DNA from: Phycisphaerales bacterium
Lineage (GTDB): Bacteria > Planctomycetota > Phycisphaerae > Phycisphaerales > UBA1924
Direction of reading: 5' to 3'
Length of the DNA stretch: 12,780 nucleotides
Assembly: GCA_029260415.1 (NCBI GenBank)
Contig: JAJDDH010000159.1
Span: forward strand, 1-12,780
Part shown: positions 1-6,245 of the stretch, piece after piece
How the letters are laid out: each line of letters opens with the position of its first letter
Position numbering within the stretch: the stretch's first letter is position 1
Translations under genes and position numbers: made by a program
The notes under the pieces: model-generated
What the model was told of the DNA's origin: nothing
The model's database searches: none
The model's input: only the letters and a program-made list of their open reading frames with translations

Positions 1-271
1 GCCCATCGGCGAACTCGCTGGGGATCCCCTGGCTCGGGTCGATCTCTCCGTCCTGAAGGAGCAGGAGCCGCTCGAACTGGCCCCGGTTCATGGTCCACTC
101 GTTGCCCGTTTCGGTGCAGCGGATGGTGACCTCCTCAGATCGACGCTCGAGCGAATCGGGCGCATCGTTGGACGTGCCGCGGACGATGAGAAATCCCGCG
201 GCGATCGCGAAGACTGCCGCAACAGCCCAGCCGATCCATGGGCGTGAGTTGACCGCCTCGCGGATTCCCAT
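1..271 (-). CDS. Small single-pass membrane protein, companion of the pilin-like gene (partial, C-terminus outside window)
   Basis: This gene is too short to stand out as an ORF but is well supported. An ATG at 271-269 follows an AGGGAG ribosome-binding site 16 bases after the stop of the pilin-like gene, and the frame stays open to the window edge (90 codons seen). The protein starts MGIREAVNSRPWIGW. It has one hydrophobic segment at about residues 13-31 (WAVAAVFAIAAGFLIV), then a polar extracytoplasmic part containing EEVTIRCTETGNEWTMNRGQ and FERLL. From memory, Phycisphaerae genomes often carry such a short TM protein with a W-T-M-x-R-G-x-F motif directly after a pilin-like gene; I cannot confirm this here. 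Its position as last visible gene of the minus-strand set suggests a role with the pilin-like protein, possibly as an assembly partner. The function is unknown. Confidence 0.75.
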   Translation of the reverse strand, partial: MGIREAVNSRPWIGWAVAAVFAIAAGFLIVRGTSNDAPDSLERRSEEVTIRCTETGNEWTMNRGQFERLLLLQDGEIDPSQGIPSEFADG

Positions 272-287
272 TTCCAATCTCCCTGAA

Positions 288-1109
288 TCAGCCGCCGGGG
301 TAGAAATGACCCCAGTTCCAGAAGTTGCTCGCCGAGTTGTACTTGTCCGTCTTCAGGATGTACTCGGCCTCGGTCATCCGCTCTACACGCTGGTCGCCGC
401 GGAGAAGATAGCTGCTGCCCATCGTGTCCGGTCCGTTGGAGTTCTGATCGAAGGCTGGCGATCGGTGACGAGGGATCCAGTCTACTGCATCAATAGCCAG
501 TACGAGTTCAGACGGGTGTTTGATCACACGCAAGAGCTGGTTCGAGACACCGGCCGGAACCTGAGCGGTCGGTTCGGTGGGCGGCGAATCGTTGAACCAG
601 TACTCGGTGTACTCTTCGACGCCGTCGTTGTCGTAGTCAAGAACCTGCACGCGACCCGAGTTATCCATGGCCTGCCGAGTCTCAGAATCGAGCACTGAGG
701 AGGCTCCCCGTGCCGAAGGGCAGGCGAAAACACCCTGCTCGGAACTGCCGCCCATGTACTCTTCGAGCGCTCGCATCACGTTCCAACGGTGCGCACGAAA
801 GTCGTGGTTCCCCGTCAATGGATTCGTTTCCTTGCCGGGGTAGAACGGGAACATATCAATGTACCGCTCCTTGCCGTCGGTTTGATCATCAAGATACATC
901 TGATACGCCAGCCCGATCTGGCGAAGGTTGTTCATGCACACGACGTCGTTGGCGGTCTGCCTCGCCTTCCCCAGCGAGGGCAGCAGGATCCCGATCAGCA
1001 GCGCGATGATCGCGATGACCACCAGCAACTCGATCAGCGTGAACGCGCGGGGCTTCGAGCTCGGGTGACAACAGAGGGTCGGTCCGCCTTCCGCGTTGTC
1101 GTTGCTCAT
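288..1109 (-). CDS. Pilin-like (type IV / type II secretion pseudopilin) protein with N-terminal methylation domain
   Basis: The protein has 273 residues. A 22-residue leader ending KPRA is followed by FTLIELLVVIAIIALLIG, the class III prepilin signal: cleavage before Phe23, the conserved Glu at mature position 5 (Glu27), then a hydrophobic helix ending in LLPSLGKAR. The residue before cleavage is Ala instead of the usual Gly. The rest (about 50-273) is the globular part, with CMNNLRQIGLAYQMYLDD, a Cys in VFACPSARG, an Asp-rich DYDNDGVEEYTEYWFND stretch and a C-terminal NFWNWGHFYPGG. It should sit in the inner membrane and be processed by a prepilin peptidase. The ATG overlaps the phosphorylase stop by four bases (ATGA) and has a GAGGAG site six bases upstream (1116-1121), so translation is likely coupled. 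The frame is open far upstream, but that part lies inside the phosphorylase gene and is not coding. Confidence 0.9.
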   Translation of the reverse strand: MSNDNAEGGPTLCCHPSSKPRAFTLIELLVVIAIIALLIGILLPSLGKARQTANDVVCMNNLRQIGLAYQMYLDDQTDGKERYIDMFPFYPGKETNPLTGNHDFRAHRWNVMRALEEYMGGSSEQGVFACPSARGASSVLDSETRQAMDNSGRVQVLDYDNDGVEEYTEYWFNDSPPTEPTAQVPAGVSNQLLRVIKHPSELVLAIDAVDWIPRHRSPAFDQNSNGPDTMGSSYLLRGDQRVERMTEAEYILKTDKYNSASNFWNWGHFYPGG

Positions 1110-3571
1110 GGCTTGCTCCTCTGGGTGGTCCTGGTCATGACCTGCGGCGTGCCGGCGCCCGGGGCGGCCCAGGTGACCCGGATATCCGCGTCCGATCCTT
1201 CGGGGATCATCGGCTCGGTGATCACGGCGCCCTCGACCGGGCGCCCGTCGAGTGTAACGGTGGCGCGCAGGGACGGGTCGAAGCTGGCCGCGTCGAAGCG
1301 GACCCGAACGCGTCGCCCGCGCCAGGTGCGCGTCGCGTCGACCTCGCCCAGCTCGGGCATCGGGCAGGGATCGATCAGCAGGCCCTCCCACGTCGGGCGG
1401 ATGCCCAGGATCCACTCGAGACTGACGCGGTTGAGCCACGCGGCCGATCCGGTGTACCACGTCCACCCGGCGCGACCGGGCGAGGTGGAGAGCGGGCCGT
1501 CCACGTTGCCCGGGAGCACATACGGCTCCGCGGCGTACGCCTCGGCGTCGCGCCCGCGACGCGGCGGCGAGATCGACGCCCAGATGCTCGACACGCTCTC
1601 GAGATCGCGCCGCTTGCACGCGGTCGCCAGGGCCCACGTCGCGGCGTGCATGTACACGCCCCCGTTCTCGCGCGAGCCCGGGGCGTAGCGCGAGAGGTAG
1701 CCGATCTTGGGATCGGGCACGGTGTACGCCGGGGCGAGCAGGAGCGGGCCGTAGTCGGTGAGGAGTCGGGATCGGACGGAGGCCCAGGCCTGCTTGGCGC
1801 GATCCTCGCTGGCAACGCCCGAGAGGATGGACCATGTCTGGGCGTTGAGGAAGATCTGTCCCTCGAGGCTCTCGCTCGAGCCCAGCCAGCGCCCGTCGCG
1901 GTCGGTGGCGCGACGGTACCAGGCGCCGTCCCAGGTGTGGGCCTCGATAACCTCGATCATCTCGGCGCGTCTGGTCTCGTAGTCGCTGGCGGTCGTGAGG
2001 TCGTCGTGGAGCGCCAGGGCGTGCCCGAACTCGCGGAGGACCTCGCAGAGGAACATGGCCAGCCAGACGGACTCGCCGCGGGTCTCGTCGCCCACGTGTG
2101 AGAGGCCGTCGTTCCAGTCGTTCTCACCGATCAGTGGCAGGCCGCGGTCGCTCATCCGCGCAAACGAGCGGGCGATGGCCCGCTTGGCGTGCTCAGCGAT
2201 CGTCGCGCCACCCTCGTCGTCCACGAAGGGCGCGGTCTCGTCGAGGATGGACGTGTCGCCCGTCTCACGGATGTACGAGGCGGTGATGAGCGGGAGCCAC
2301 AGGTAGTCGTCCGAGCAGGCGGTGCGCAGGCCCGTCTCGGTGATCGGGTTCCACCAGTGGTAGACCGTGCCGTCGGCGAACTGGTGGGCGGCATGCAGGC
2401 GGATCTGGTCGCGGCAGCGTTTGGGATCGAGCGCGAGCCAGAGCTGGCTGTCCTGGAGCTGGTCGCGGTAGCCGTACGCGCCGGACTGCTGGTAGTAGCC
2501 GCTGCGCCCCCACATGCGTGAGCTGATGGCCTGGTACGCGAGCCAAGTGGAGTTGAGCAGGCTGAAGTCAGGGGCGTCGGTCTGGACGCGGGTCGGGGCG
2601 AGGATGTCGTCCCAGAGCTTGATCGCGCCATCAAGGGCGGCGTCCGCGTTGGCGGGCTGCGAGAAACGGGCGCCCAACTCCCCCACCGCTTGCGTGTCGT
2701 CGGCGATCGCAATCGCAAAGCAGATGGTCCTGGTCTCGTCGGCGCTCAGCTCGATGTCCGTGCCCGACCCGGCGCAGGCATCGACGAAGCGACCAAAGCG
2801 CCCTTCCACGGGGGCGCGCATCGAGGCCGGGCGGGCCGGGTCGCCGTAGCGACCGAAGAAATCGGACTTGTCGCTCGTCCGCCAGGTTGGCCCGGTGTCG
2901 CCCCCGATGGCCAGCGCCACCGCGTGGGGCCAGGGACGGTTCCAGTGATCGTCAACGGTTCCGAACGGCGCCTCCCACATGTTCTTGGTCGCGACGACAG
3001 CGTTGTGCTCACGATCGTCTCGGGTCGTGAAGAACAGGCGGTGGAACTCGCGCTTGATGTCGGGCGCCGAGCCGCAGCACCATTCGAGGAACGCGCCCAG
3101 GCGCAGGTTCCGAGCGCGACCGGATCGGTTGGTCAGGCGGACGCGCCAGACCTCGACCTGATCGTCCGGGGCGACGCCGATATCCCACCGGGCGTGGATC
3201 CCGTTGCACTCGGTCTCGAACGTCGTCATGCCGGGCTGGTGAACACAGCGGTACGCGTCAAACTTGGTACGGCACGGGTGCGGCGCGAGCGACCAGACGC
3301 TGCCGAGATCATCCGCGGGCGCGTCCAGATCGGAGAGGTAGAGGAACTTGCCCTTGTCGTCGCGGGCCAGGTCCATGTCCCAGCGGGTGATGACGTTGAG
3401 CTGGCAGTGGTCCAGCCAGGAGAAGCCGCCGCCGTTCTGGCTGATGACCAGCCCGTAGCGCCCGTTGGAGATGACGTTGGTCCAGGGCGTGGGTGTGCCC
3501 GGGTCGGTGATCTCGTAGGCCCGTCCATCGTCGATGAACCGCCCGAACTGAATGCTGGTGTCGCTGAGCAT
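1106..3571 (-). CDS. GH94 family glycoside phosphorylase (cellobiose-phosphorylase-like), cytoplasmic
   Basis: The 821-residue protein has the GH94 signature along its whole length. It opens with FGRFIDDGRAYEITDP and WTNVISNGRYGLVISQNGGG, the N-terminal beta-sandwich typical of the family. The (alpha/alpha)6 barrel carries YGYRDQLQDSQ (about residue 366) and GENDWNDGL, where Asp488 corresponds to the general acid of known cellobiose phosphorylases (Asp490 in the Cellvibrio gilvus enzyme). Later come ENGGVYMHAATWA, AEPYVLPGNV and a C-terminal ILGIRPTWEGLLIDPCPMP. The family splits beta-glucosides with inorganic phosphate to give a sugar 1-phosphate. There is no signal peptide, so it acts on imported oligosaccharides. 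Length matches cellobiose phosphorylase (about 820) and is well below 1,2-beta-oligoglucan phosphorylases (about 1,100), so the substrate is not settled. An in-frame ATG at 3622 would add 17 residues but has no ribosome-binding site; the ATG at 3571 has AAGGA nine bases upstream. Confidence 0.92.
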   Translation of the reverse strand: MLSDTSIQFGRFIDDGRAYEITDPGTPTPWTNVISNGRYGLVISQNGGGFSWLDHCQLNVITRWDMDLARDDKGKFLYLSDLDAPADDLGSVWSLAPHPCRTKFDAYRCVHQPGMTTFETECNGIHARWDIGVAPDDQVEVWRVRLTNRSGRARNLRLGAFLEWCCGSAPDIKREFHRLFFTTRDDREHNAVVATKNMWEAPFGTVDDHWNRPWPHAVALAIGGDTGPTWRTSDKSDFFGRYGDPARPASMRAPVEGRFGRFVDACAGSGTDIELSADETRTICFAIAIADDTQAVGELGARFSQPANADAALDGAIKLWDDILAPTRVQTDAPDFSLLNSTWLAYQAISSRMWGRSGYYQQSGAYGYRDQLQDSQLWLALDPKRCRDQIRLHAAHQFADGTVYHWWNPITETGLRTACSDDYLWLPLITASYIRETGDTSILDETAPFVDDEGGATIAEHAKRAIARSFARMSDRGLPLIGENDWNDGLSHVGDETRGESVWLAMFLCEVLREFGHALALHDDLTTASDYETRRAEMIEVIEAHTWDGAWYRRATDRDGRWLGSSESLEGQIFLNAQTWSILSGVASEDRAKQAWASVRSRLLTDYGPLLLAPAYTVPDPKIGYLSRYAPGSRENGGVYMHAATWALATACKRRDLESVSSIWASISPPRRGRDAEAYAAEPYVLPGNVDGPLSTSPGRAGWTWYTGSAAWLNRVSLEWILGIRPTWEGLLIDPCPMPELGEVDATRTWRGRRVRVRFDAASFDPSLRATVTLDGRPVEGAVITEPMIPEGSDADIRVTWAAPGAGTPQVMTRTTQRSKP

Positions 3572-3580
3572 GGCCTTCGA

Positions 3581-3585
3581 TCCTT
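3581..3585 (-). promoter_or_regulatory. Ribosome-binding site deciding the start of the GH94 gene
   Basis: On the minus strand the bases read AAGGA, nine bases before the ATG at 3571-3569. The alternative in-frame ATG at 3622-3620 has no purine-rich element at a suitable distance, and the extra residues it would add (MCPAIEIPRADQQGSKA) do not look like a family N-terminus. This is the reason for choosing the shorter form. Confidence 0.7.
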
Positions 3586-3655
3586 GCTGGTCCGCTCGTG
3601 GAATCTCGATCGCGGGGCACATCGTCGTGATGACCCGCGTCGCCCGGGAAAGGGA

Positions 3656-3677
3656 GGCGGGGAGGGGAGTCCCCGCC
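3656..3677 (-). terminator. GC-rich hairpin after the CTERM gene, possible terminator or attenuator
   Basis: An 8-bp perfect stem (3656-3663 pairs with 3670-3677; arm GGCGGGGA) closes a 6-base loop. In the minus-strand transcript it forms about 50 bases after the stop of the secreted CTERM protein and about 85 bases before the phosphorylase start. What follows the stem in the RNA is UCCCUUUCCC, a poor U-tract, so a complete intrinsic terminator is doubtful. Partial termination or protection of the upstream mRNA end would fit, giving more of the secreted protein than of the phosphorylase. The rest of the 157-base gap (3572-3728) shows no promoter I would call. Confidence 0.4.
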
Positions 3678-3728
3678 GCCCGAGTGTGTGCTCTGCCCGC
3701 GATCGCGCCGGACAGAGAGGAGTACCGA

Positions 3729-4508
3729 TCAGCGCCGGCGGCGCGAGACGAGCAGGCCTCCCATGCCCAGCAGCGCCGCGGCGCTGGGGGCGGGGATCAT
3801 GATCTGGCTGAACTGGATATCGACGGACCCAAAGTCTGCGTCGGGGTTGTTGATCTGGGCGCCAAGGCCCAGGAACATGTCGAAGCTGCTGGGGATGCCG
3901 CCCTCGAGGGTCGTGAAATCGACCTCGCCGCTGGAGACCCAGCCCGAGCCGGTGGTGAGGTTGTTGTACATGTACTCCATGGTGGACGCGGTCGTGCCGA
4001 ACTCGGCGTCGCCCGGGCGATGGACCATGCGCAGCTGCACCTCGTCGCCGATGTTGTACACGCCCGCGCCGAAGGAATGGAAGGGCAGGACCGAGCCGAA
4101 GGCCGCGATCTCACCGCTGCTCGACAGGACACCGAACAGCCCGAACCCGAACAGGTCGAACTGGAACCCGGCCTCAACGTTGTCCACGTTGCTGGCGTCG
4201 TTGATGGTCATGTTCATCTTCATGTCCCAGCCATCACCGAAGTCGAAGTCAACCTTGCTGGAGCCGGCGTCGTCGCCGAACCAGGCGGTATGCCGGTTGG
4301 CGAAGCCGCCCGCGCCGTAGTTGTTCTCAACGATGCTGACCGAGCCCATCATCGGATGGAACGAACTCGAGTACATCAGGTTGGAGCCGGAGCGGTCGTT
4401 GAACAGTCGGGGGTTGTCGATGAAGCTCCCGATATCGGAGACCGACGCGGACGCGGCGCTTGCCGCGGCACAGACGAGCATCACGCTCAAAGGCTTGATC
4501 CGGTTCAT
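3729..4508 (-). CDS. Secreted PEP-CTERM-like protein, unknown function
   Basis: The 259-residue protein has a clear signal peptide (MNRIKPLSVMLVCAAASA, cleavage likely near residue 20-22) and a C-terminal sorting-type signal: Pro-Ala-Pro at 239-241, a short hydrophobic helix AAALLGMGGLLV, then SRRRR at the very end. This is the PEP-CTERM architecture with PAP in place of PEP, common in Phycisphaerae; such tails are cut by an exosortase-type enzyme. The middle is rich in Gly, Asp, Ser and aromatic residues and probably all-beta (GWDMKMNMTIND, VEAGFQFDLFGFGLFG, EVQLRMVHRPGD), reminiscent of sugar-binding jelly-roll folds, but no family could be assigned. It starts behind a very purine-rich leader with GAGGA seven bases before the ATG. 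Being first behind an operator-controlled promoter, it may be an outer-surface glycan-binding protein; that role is inferred. Confidence 0.85.
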   Translation of the reverse strand: MNRIKPLSVMLVCAAASAASASVSDIGSFIDNPRLFNDRSGSNLMYSSSFHPMMGSVSIVENNYGAGGFANRHTAWFGDDAGSSKVDFDFGDGWDMKMNMTINDASNVDNVEAGFQFDLFGFGLFGVLSSSGEIAAFGSVLPFHSFGAGVYNIGDEVQLRMVHRPGDAEFGTTASTMEYMYNNLTTGSGWVSSGEVDFTTLEGGIPSSFDMFLGLGAQINNPDADFGSVDIQFSQIMIPAPSAAALLGMGGLLVSRRRR

Positions 4509-4513
4509 GGCAG

Positions 4514-4532
4514 TTCCTCTCTCTTCTCTCTC
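4514..4532 (-). promoter_or_regulatory. Purine-rich leader / ribosome-binding region of the CTERM gene
   Basis: The mRNA strand reads as an unbroken run of 19 purines (GA repeats) ending in GAGGAA seven bases before the start codon. It offers several overlapping anti-Shine-Dalgarno pairings, which would favour strong translation. Further upstream in the leader, 4551-4556 can pair with 4583-4588 (CGGGGC/GCCCCG, loop of 26 bases); this long-loop stem may simply reflect the base composition. Confidence 0.5.
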
Positions 4533-4589
4533 GTGAAGACGGATTCTCTCCGGGGCTGAACATGCCGCGGCGCGACTGCCGGGCCCCGC

Positions 4590-4603
4590 TGTAAACGTTT
4601 ACA
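4590..4603. promoter_or_regulatory. Perfect palindromic operator for a LacI/GalR-family regulator
   Basis: TGTAAACGTTTACA is a perfect 14-bp palindrome with a central CG, the usual form of LacI/GalR-family operators, and is strikingly AT-rich within GC-rich surroundings. It begins on the last base of the -10 element and spans the predicted transcription start of the CTERM-phosphorylase-pilin genes, a classic repression position. The likely binder is the LacI-family protein encoded at 6246-7307, because a 12/14 copy lies in front of that gene. Binding by a different LacI-family protein cannot be excluded. Confidence 0.85.
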
Positions 4604-4631
4604 TTCTGCCGACCCCCGACTCCTGTGTCAA
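4603..4631 (-). promoter_or_regulatory. Sigma-70-type promoter for the CTERM gene and genes behind it
   Basis: On the minus strand there is a perfect TTGACA at 4631-4626, a 17-base spacer and CAGAAT at 4608-4603 (4 of 6 consensus bases). The predicted start lies near 4596, within the palindromic operator, leaving a leader of roughly 88 bases before the ATG at 4508. The rest of the 165-base gap (4509-4673) holds no terminator that I can see for the GH144 gene, so some read-through from that gene into this unit is possible. Confidence 0.7.
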
Positions 4632-4673
4632 GAAACCATTCATCTGGCACCGCCACCCCCTAACACTTTCCGG

Positions 4674-6227
4674 CTATCGCAGGCGGAGCCGCTGCTCGGC
4701 GCCGCGAACCGCCGGATGCCCCGAGAACAGGCGCCAGATCAGCGCGGCCCGTGCGTTCTCGATCCCGAGCAGCATGGGGCCGTGGTCGATCGCGACATCA
4801 TCAGGCGCCGCCCACATTCCCTTGCCGGGCACGCTCAGATTGAACGCGTCCGCGAACCCGTACCCGCCCCGCCCGGGGTCTCTCCAGACCAACGGTTCGC
4901 CCTGCTCATTCTTGAGGGCGCGATAATGACGCAGCGCGTCAAGGCTGGCGTCGGGCTCGAACATGATCGAGGCGCCCGCGGCGTACGGCGCGATCGTGCC
5001 GTCCCCCCACCGCTCGGTGGGCACATAGGTCGAGAAGTCACGCCCCGCGACGGCTCCGGGCATCTCGATCCGGTCGGGGAAGTGGCCCGCAACGAGGTAC
5101 CCACCGGGCGAGTCGCTCGCCGTCAGACCCCACGCGTGGACGCCGAACGTTGGCAGGGCGTCGGGGTTCTCGATCGCGCGGGCGCGGTGCAGGTTCACCA
5201 AGCGCCGGCTGTTTTCCCACCAGTCCACTGGAATCCGCGGCAGGTCGGTCATCGCGCCGGGGTTGTCCACGCCCATGTGCGCATAGTCGATGAAACAGTG
5301 CGCGAAGAACGCGGTGAACAGGGCGCCCGAGTACGGGAACCAGACGACCTTCCCGATCGTGTCGTGTGTCCCGAGCTGTCGGCGGAGGGCGTAGTAGATC
5401 TCGGGATCGAGGCGGTATTCCGGGTTGGTGGCCGCGACGCCCATAAAGGTGACGAGGCGGTGCTCGTCGCCCGAATCGAGCCAGGAATAGGTGATCCGTT
5501 CGCCATCGCCGGTCGGATCGTTGTCGTCACTTGGGCGCCAGCCCAGGCTCATGAACCGCCCGGGGGGCGCCCCATCGGCGCCCGGCTCCTGGAGGAAGAA
5601 CGACCAGTTCGCCTCGGCGAACAGCTGGTCGGCGATCTCCCGGGCCTCGCCCTCGAAGTACACCCCGGCGCTGAGCATCCCGGCGAAGAGAACGGCGGAG
5701 TCGATCGTGCTGACCACCAGCTCGGCCCCCACGCGCCGCGGCGCCGCGTCGTGCGGCTCGAGGAAGTGATAGAACAGCCCCTCCTTGCGGTTGGTCGGCT
5801 CGCTCTGGAGCGCCCGCAGGATCTTGAGCACCCGGTCCTGCCCCTGGCTCCGGGTGACCCAGCCCCGCTCGACAGCGATCGGGATCGCCGCGAGCTGGAA
5901 TCCGACGCCCGCGACGCTGATGACATCGCTGCTGGTGCGGTCGTAGACCATGCCCGTGTCCGGGCTCACGCCCTCCCAGAAGAGCTTGAACGACGCGCGC
6001 TGGATCTCATCGAGCAGCGCCTCGTCTTCCGCGCCGAATGAGTACGGGGGCCTGGGTAGTCTCGCGATGTCCGTGATGGCCATGGTCACCTGGGGGTCGT
6101 CGTCTGGGTCCGGCGCGGGGGATGGGCCGCAGCCCGCGGCGGCAAGTCCGATCAGGACGGCCGCAAGAGGCGTGAGTGCCGAGAATCGACCGGGGCTGAG
6201 AGAAGTGGTTCGTGTAAACGGTTTCAT
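4674..6227 (-). CDS. GH144-type glucanase lipoprotein (Pfam Glycoamylase, PF10091)
   Basis: The 517-residue protein begins with a lipoprotein signal: basic start, hydrophobic LAAVLIGLAAAGC with the lipid-bearing Cys at 33, then a Pro/Asp-rich linker. The rest matches the PF10091/COG5368 (alpha/alpha)6 family by eye: LLDEIQRASFKLFWEGVSPD (71-90), DRTSSD, SVAGVGFQLAAIPIAVERGW (104-123), FYHFLEP (152-158), VSTIDSA (172-178), YSWLDSGDEHRLVTFMG (247-263), PYAAGASIMFEP (414-425) and YGFADAFNL (456-464). Members grouped in CAZy family GH144 are beta-1,2-glucanases acting endo or releasing sophorose. The lipid anchor places it on the cell envelope, where it would produce short oligosaccharides for import. 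The start is the only suitable ATG and has AGAGGA nine bases upstream (6242-6237). It diverges from the regulator gene across 18 bases, and its first codons contain an operator-like sequence. Family assignment is strong; substrate is inferred. Confidence 0.9.
   Translation of the reverse strand: MKPFTRTTSLSPGRFSALTPLAAVLIGLAAAGCGPSPAPDPDDDPQVTMAITDIARLPRPPYSFGAEDEALLDEIQRASFKLFWEGVSPDTGMVYDRTSSDVISVAGVGFQLAAIPIAVERGWVTRSQGQDRVLKILRALQSEPTNRKEGLFYHFLEPHDAAPRRVGAELVVSTIDSAVLFAGMLSAGVYFEGEAREIADQLFAEANWSFFLQEPGADGAPPGRFMSLGWRPSDDNDPTGDGERITYSWLDSGDEHRLVTFMGVAATNPEYRLDPEIYYALRRQLGTHDTIGKVVWFPYSGALFTAFFAHCFIDYAHMGVDNPGAMTDLPRIPVDWWENSRRLVNLHRARAIENPDALPTFGVHAWGLTASDSPGGYLVAGHFPDRIEMPGAVAGRDFSTYVPTERWGDGTIAPYAAGASIMFEPDASLDALRHYRALKNEQGEPLVWRDPGRGGYGFADAFNLSVPGKGMWAAPDDVAIDHGPMLLGIENARAALIWRLFSGHPAVRGAEQRLRLR
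6213..6226. promoter_or_regulatory. Second, degenerate LacI-family operator at the divergent gap
   Basis: On the plus strand TGTAAACGGTTTCA; on the minus strand TGAAACCGTTTACA, matching the perfect operator at 4590-4603 in 12 of 14 positions. It occupies the first five codons of the GH144 gene (the Met-Lys-Pro-Phe-Thr codons) and lies just upstream of the extended -10 of the regulator gene. Bound repressor would block the regulator promoter and hinder transcription entering GH144. Part of the match could be dictated by the codons for the common Met-Lys start, so confidence is below that of the perfect site. Confidence 0.65.
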
Positions 6228-6228
6228 C

Positions 6229-6237
6229 TGGTATGAT
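6229..6237 (+). promoter_or_regulatory. Extended -10 promoter of the LacI-family gene, giving a near-leaderless mRNA
   Basis: TGGTATGAT at 6229-6237 is a full extended -10 (TGn plus TATGAT, 5 of 6 consensus bases). Only eight bases separate it from the regulator ATG at 6246, so transcription should start at or within a couple of bases of the ATG. This agrees with the absence of any ribosome-binding site before that ATG. The -35 region at proper spacing (TTCGTG, 6209-6214) is poor, as is common with extended -10 promoters. The same bases on the other strand form the ribosome-binding site and leader of the GH144 gene. Confidence 0.6.
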
Positions 6238-6245
6238 CCTCTCCG

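Noticed and set aside
1110..1835. Upstream extension of the pilin-like frame
   Set aside because: It stays open only because of the base composition and overlaps the GH94 coding frame on the same strand; the prepilin leader starts properly at the ATG with a ribosome-binding site.
2690..3802. Plus-strand open frame opposite the GH94 gene
   Set aside because: The opposite strand encodes an unmistakable GH94 protein; this frame has shadow composition and crosses the intergenic hairpin.
4590..4603. Catabolite-control (CcpA cre) site
   Set aside because: The palindrome resembles a cre box, but that system belongs to Firmicutes; a local LacI-family gene with a similar site at its own promoter is the better explanation.
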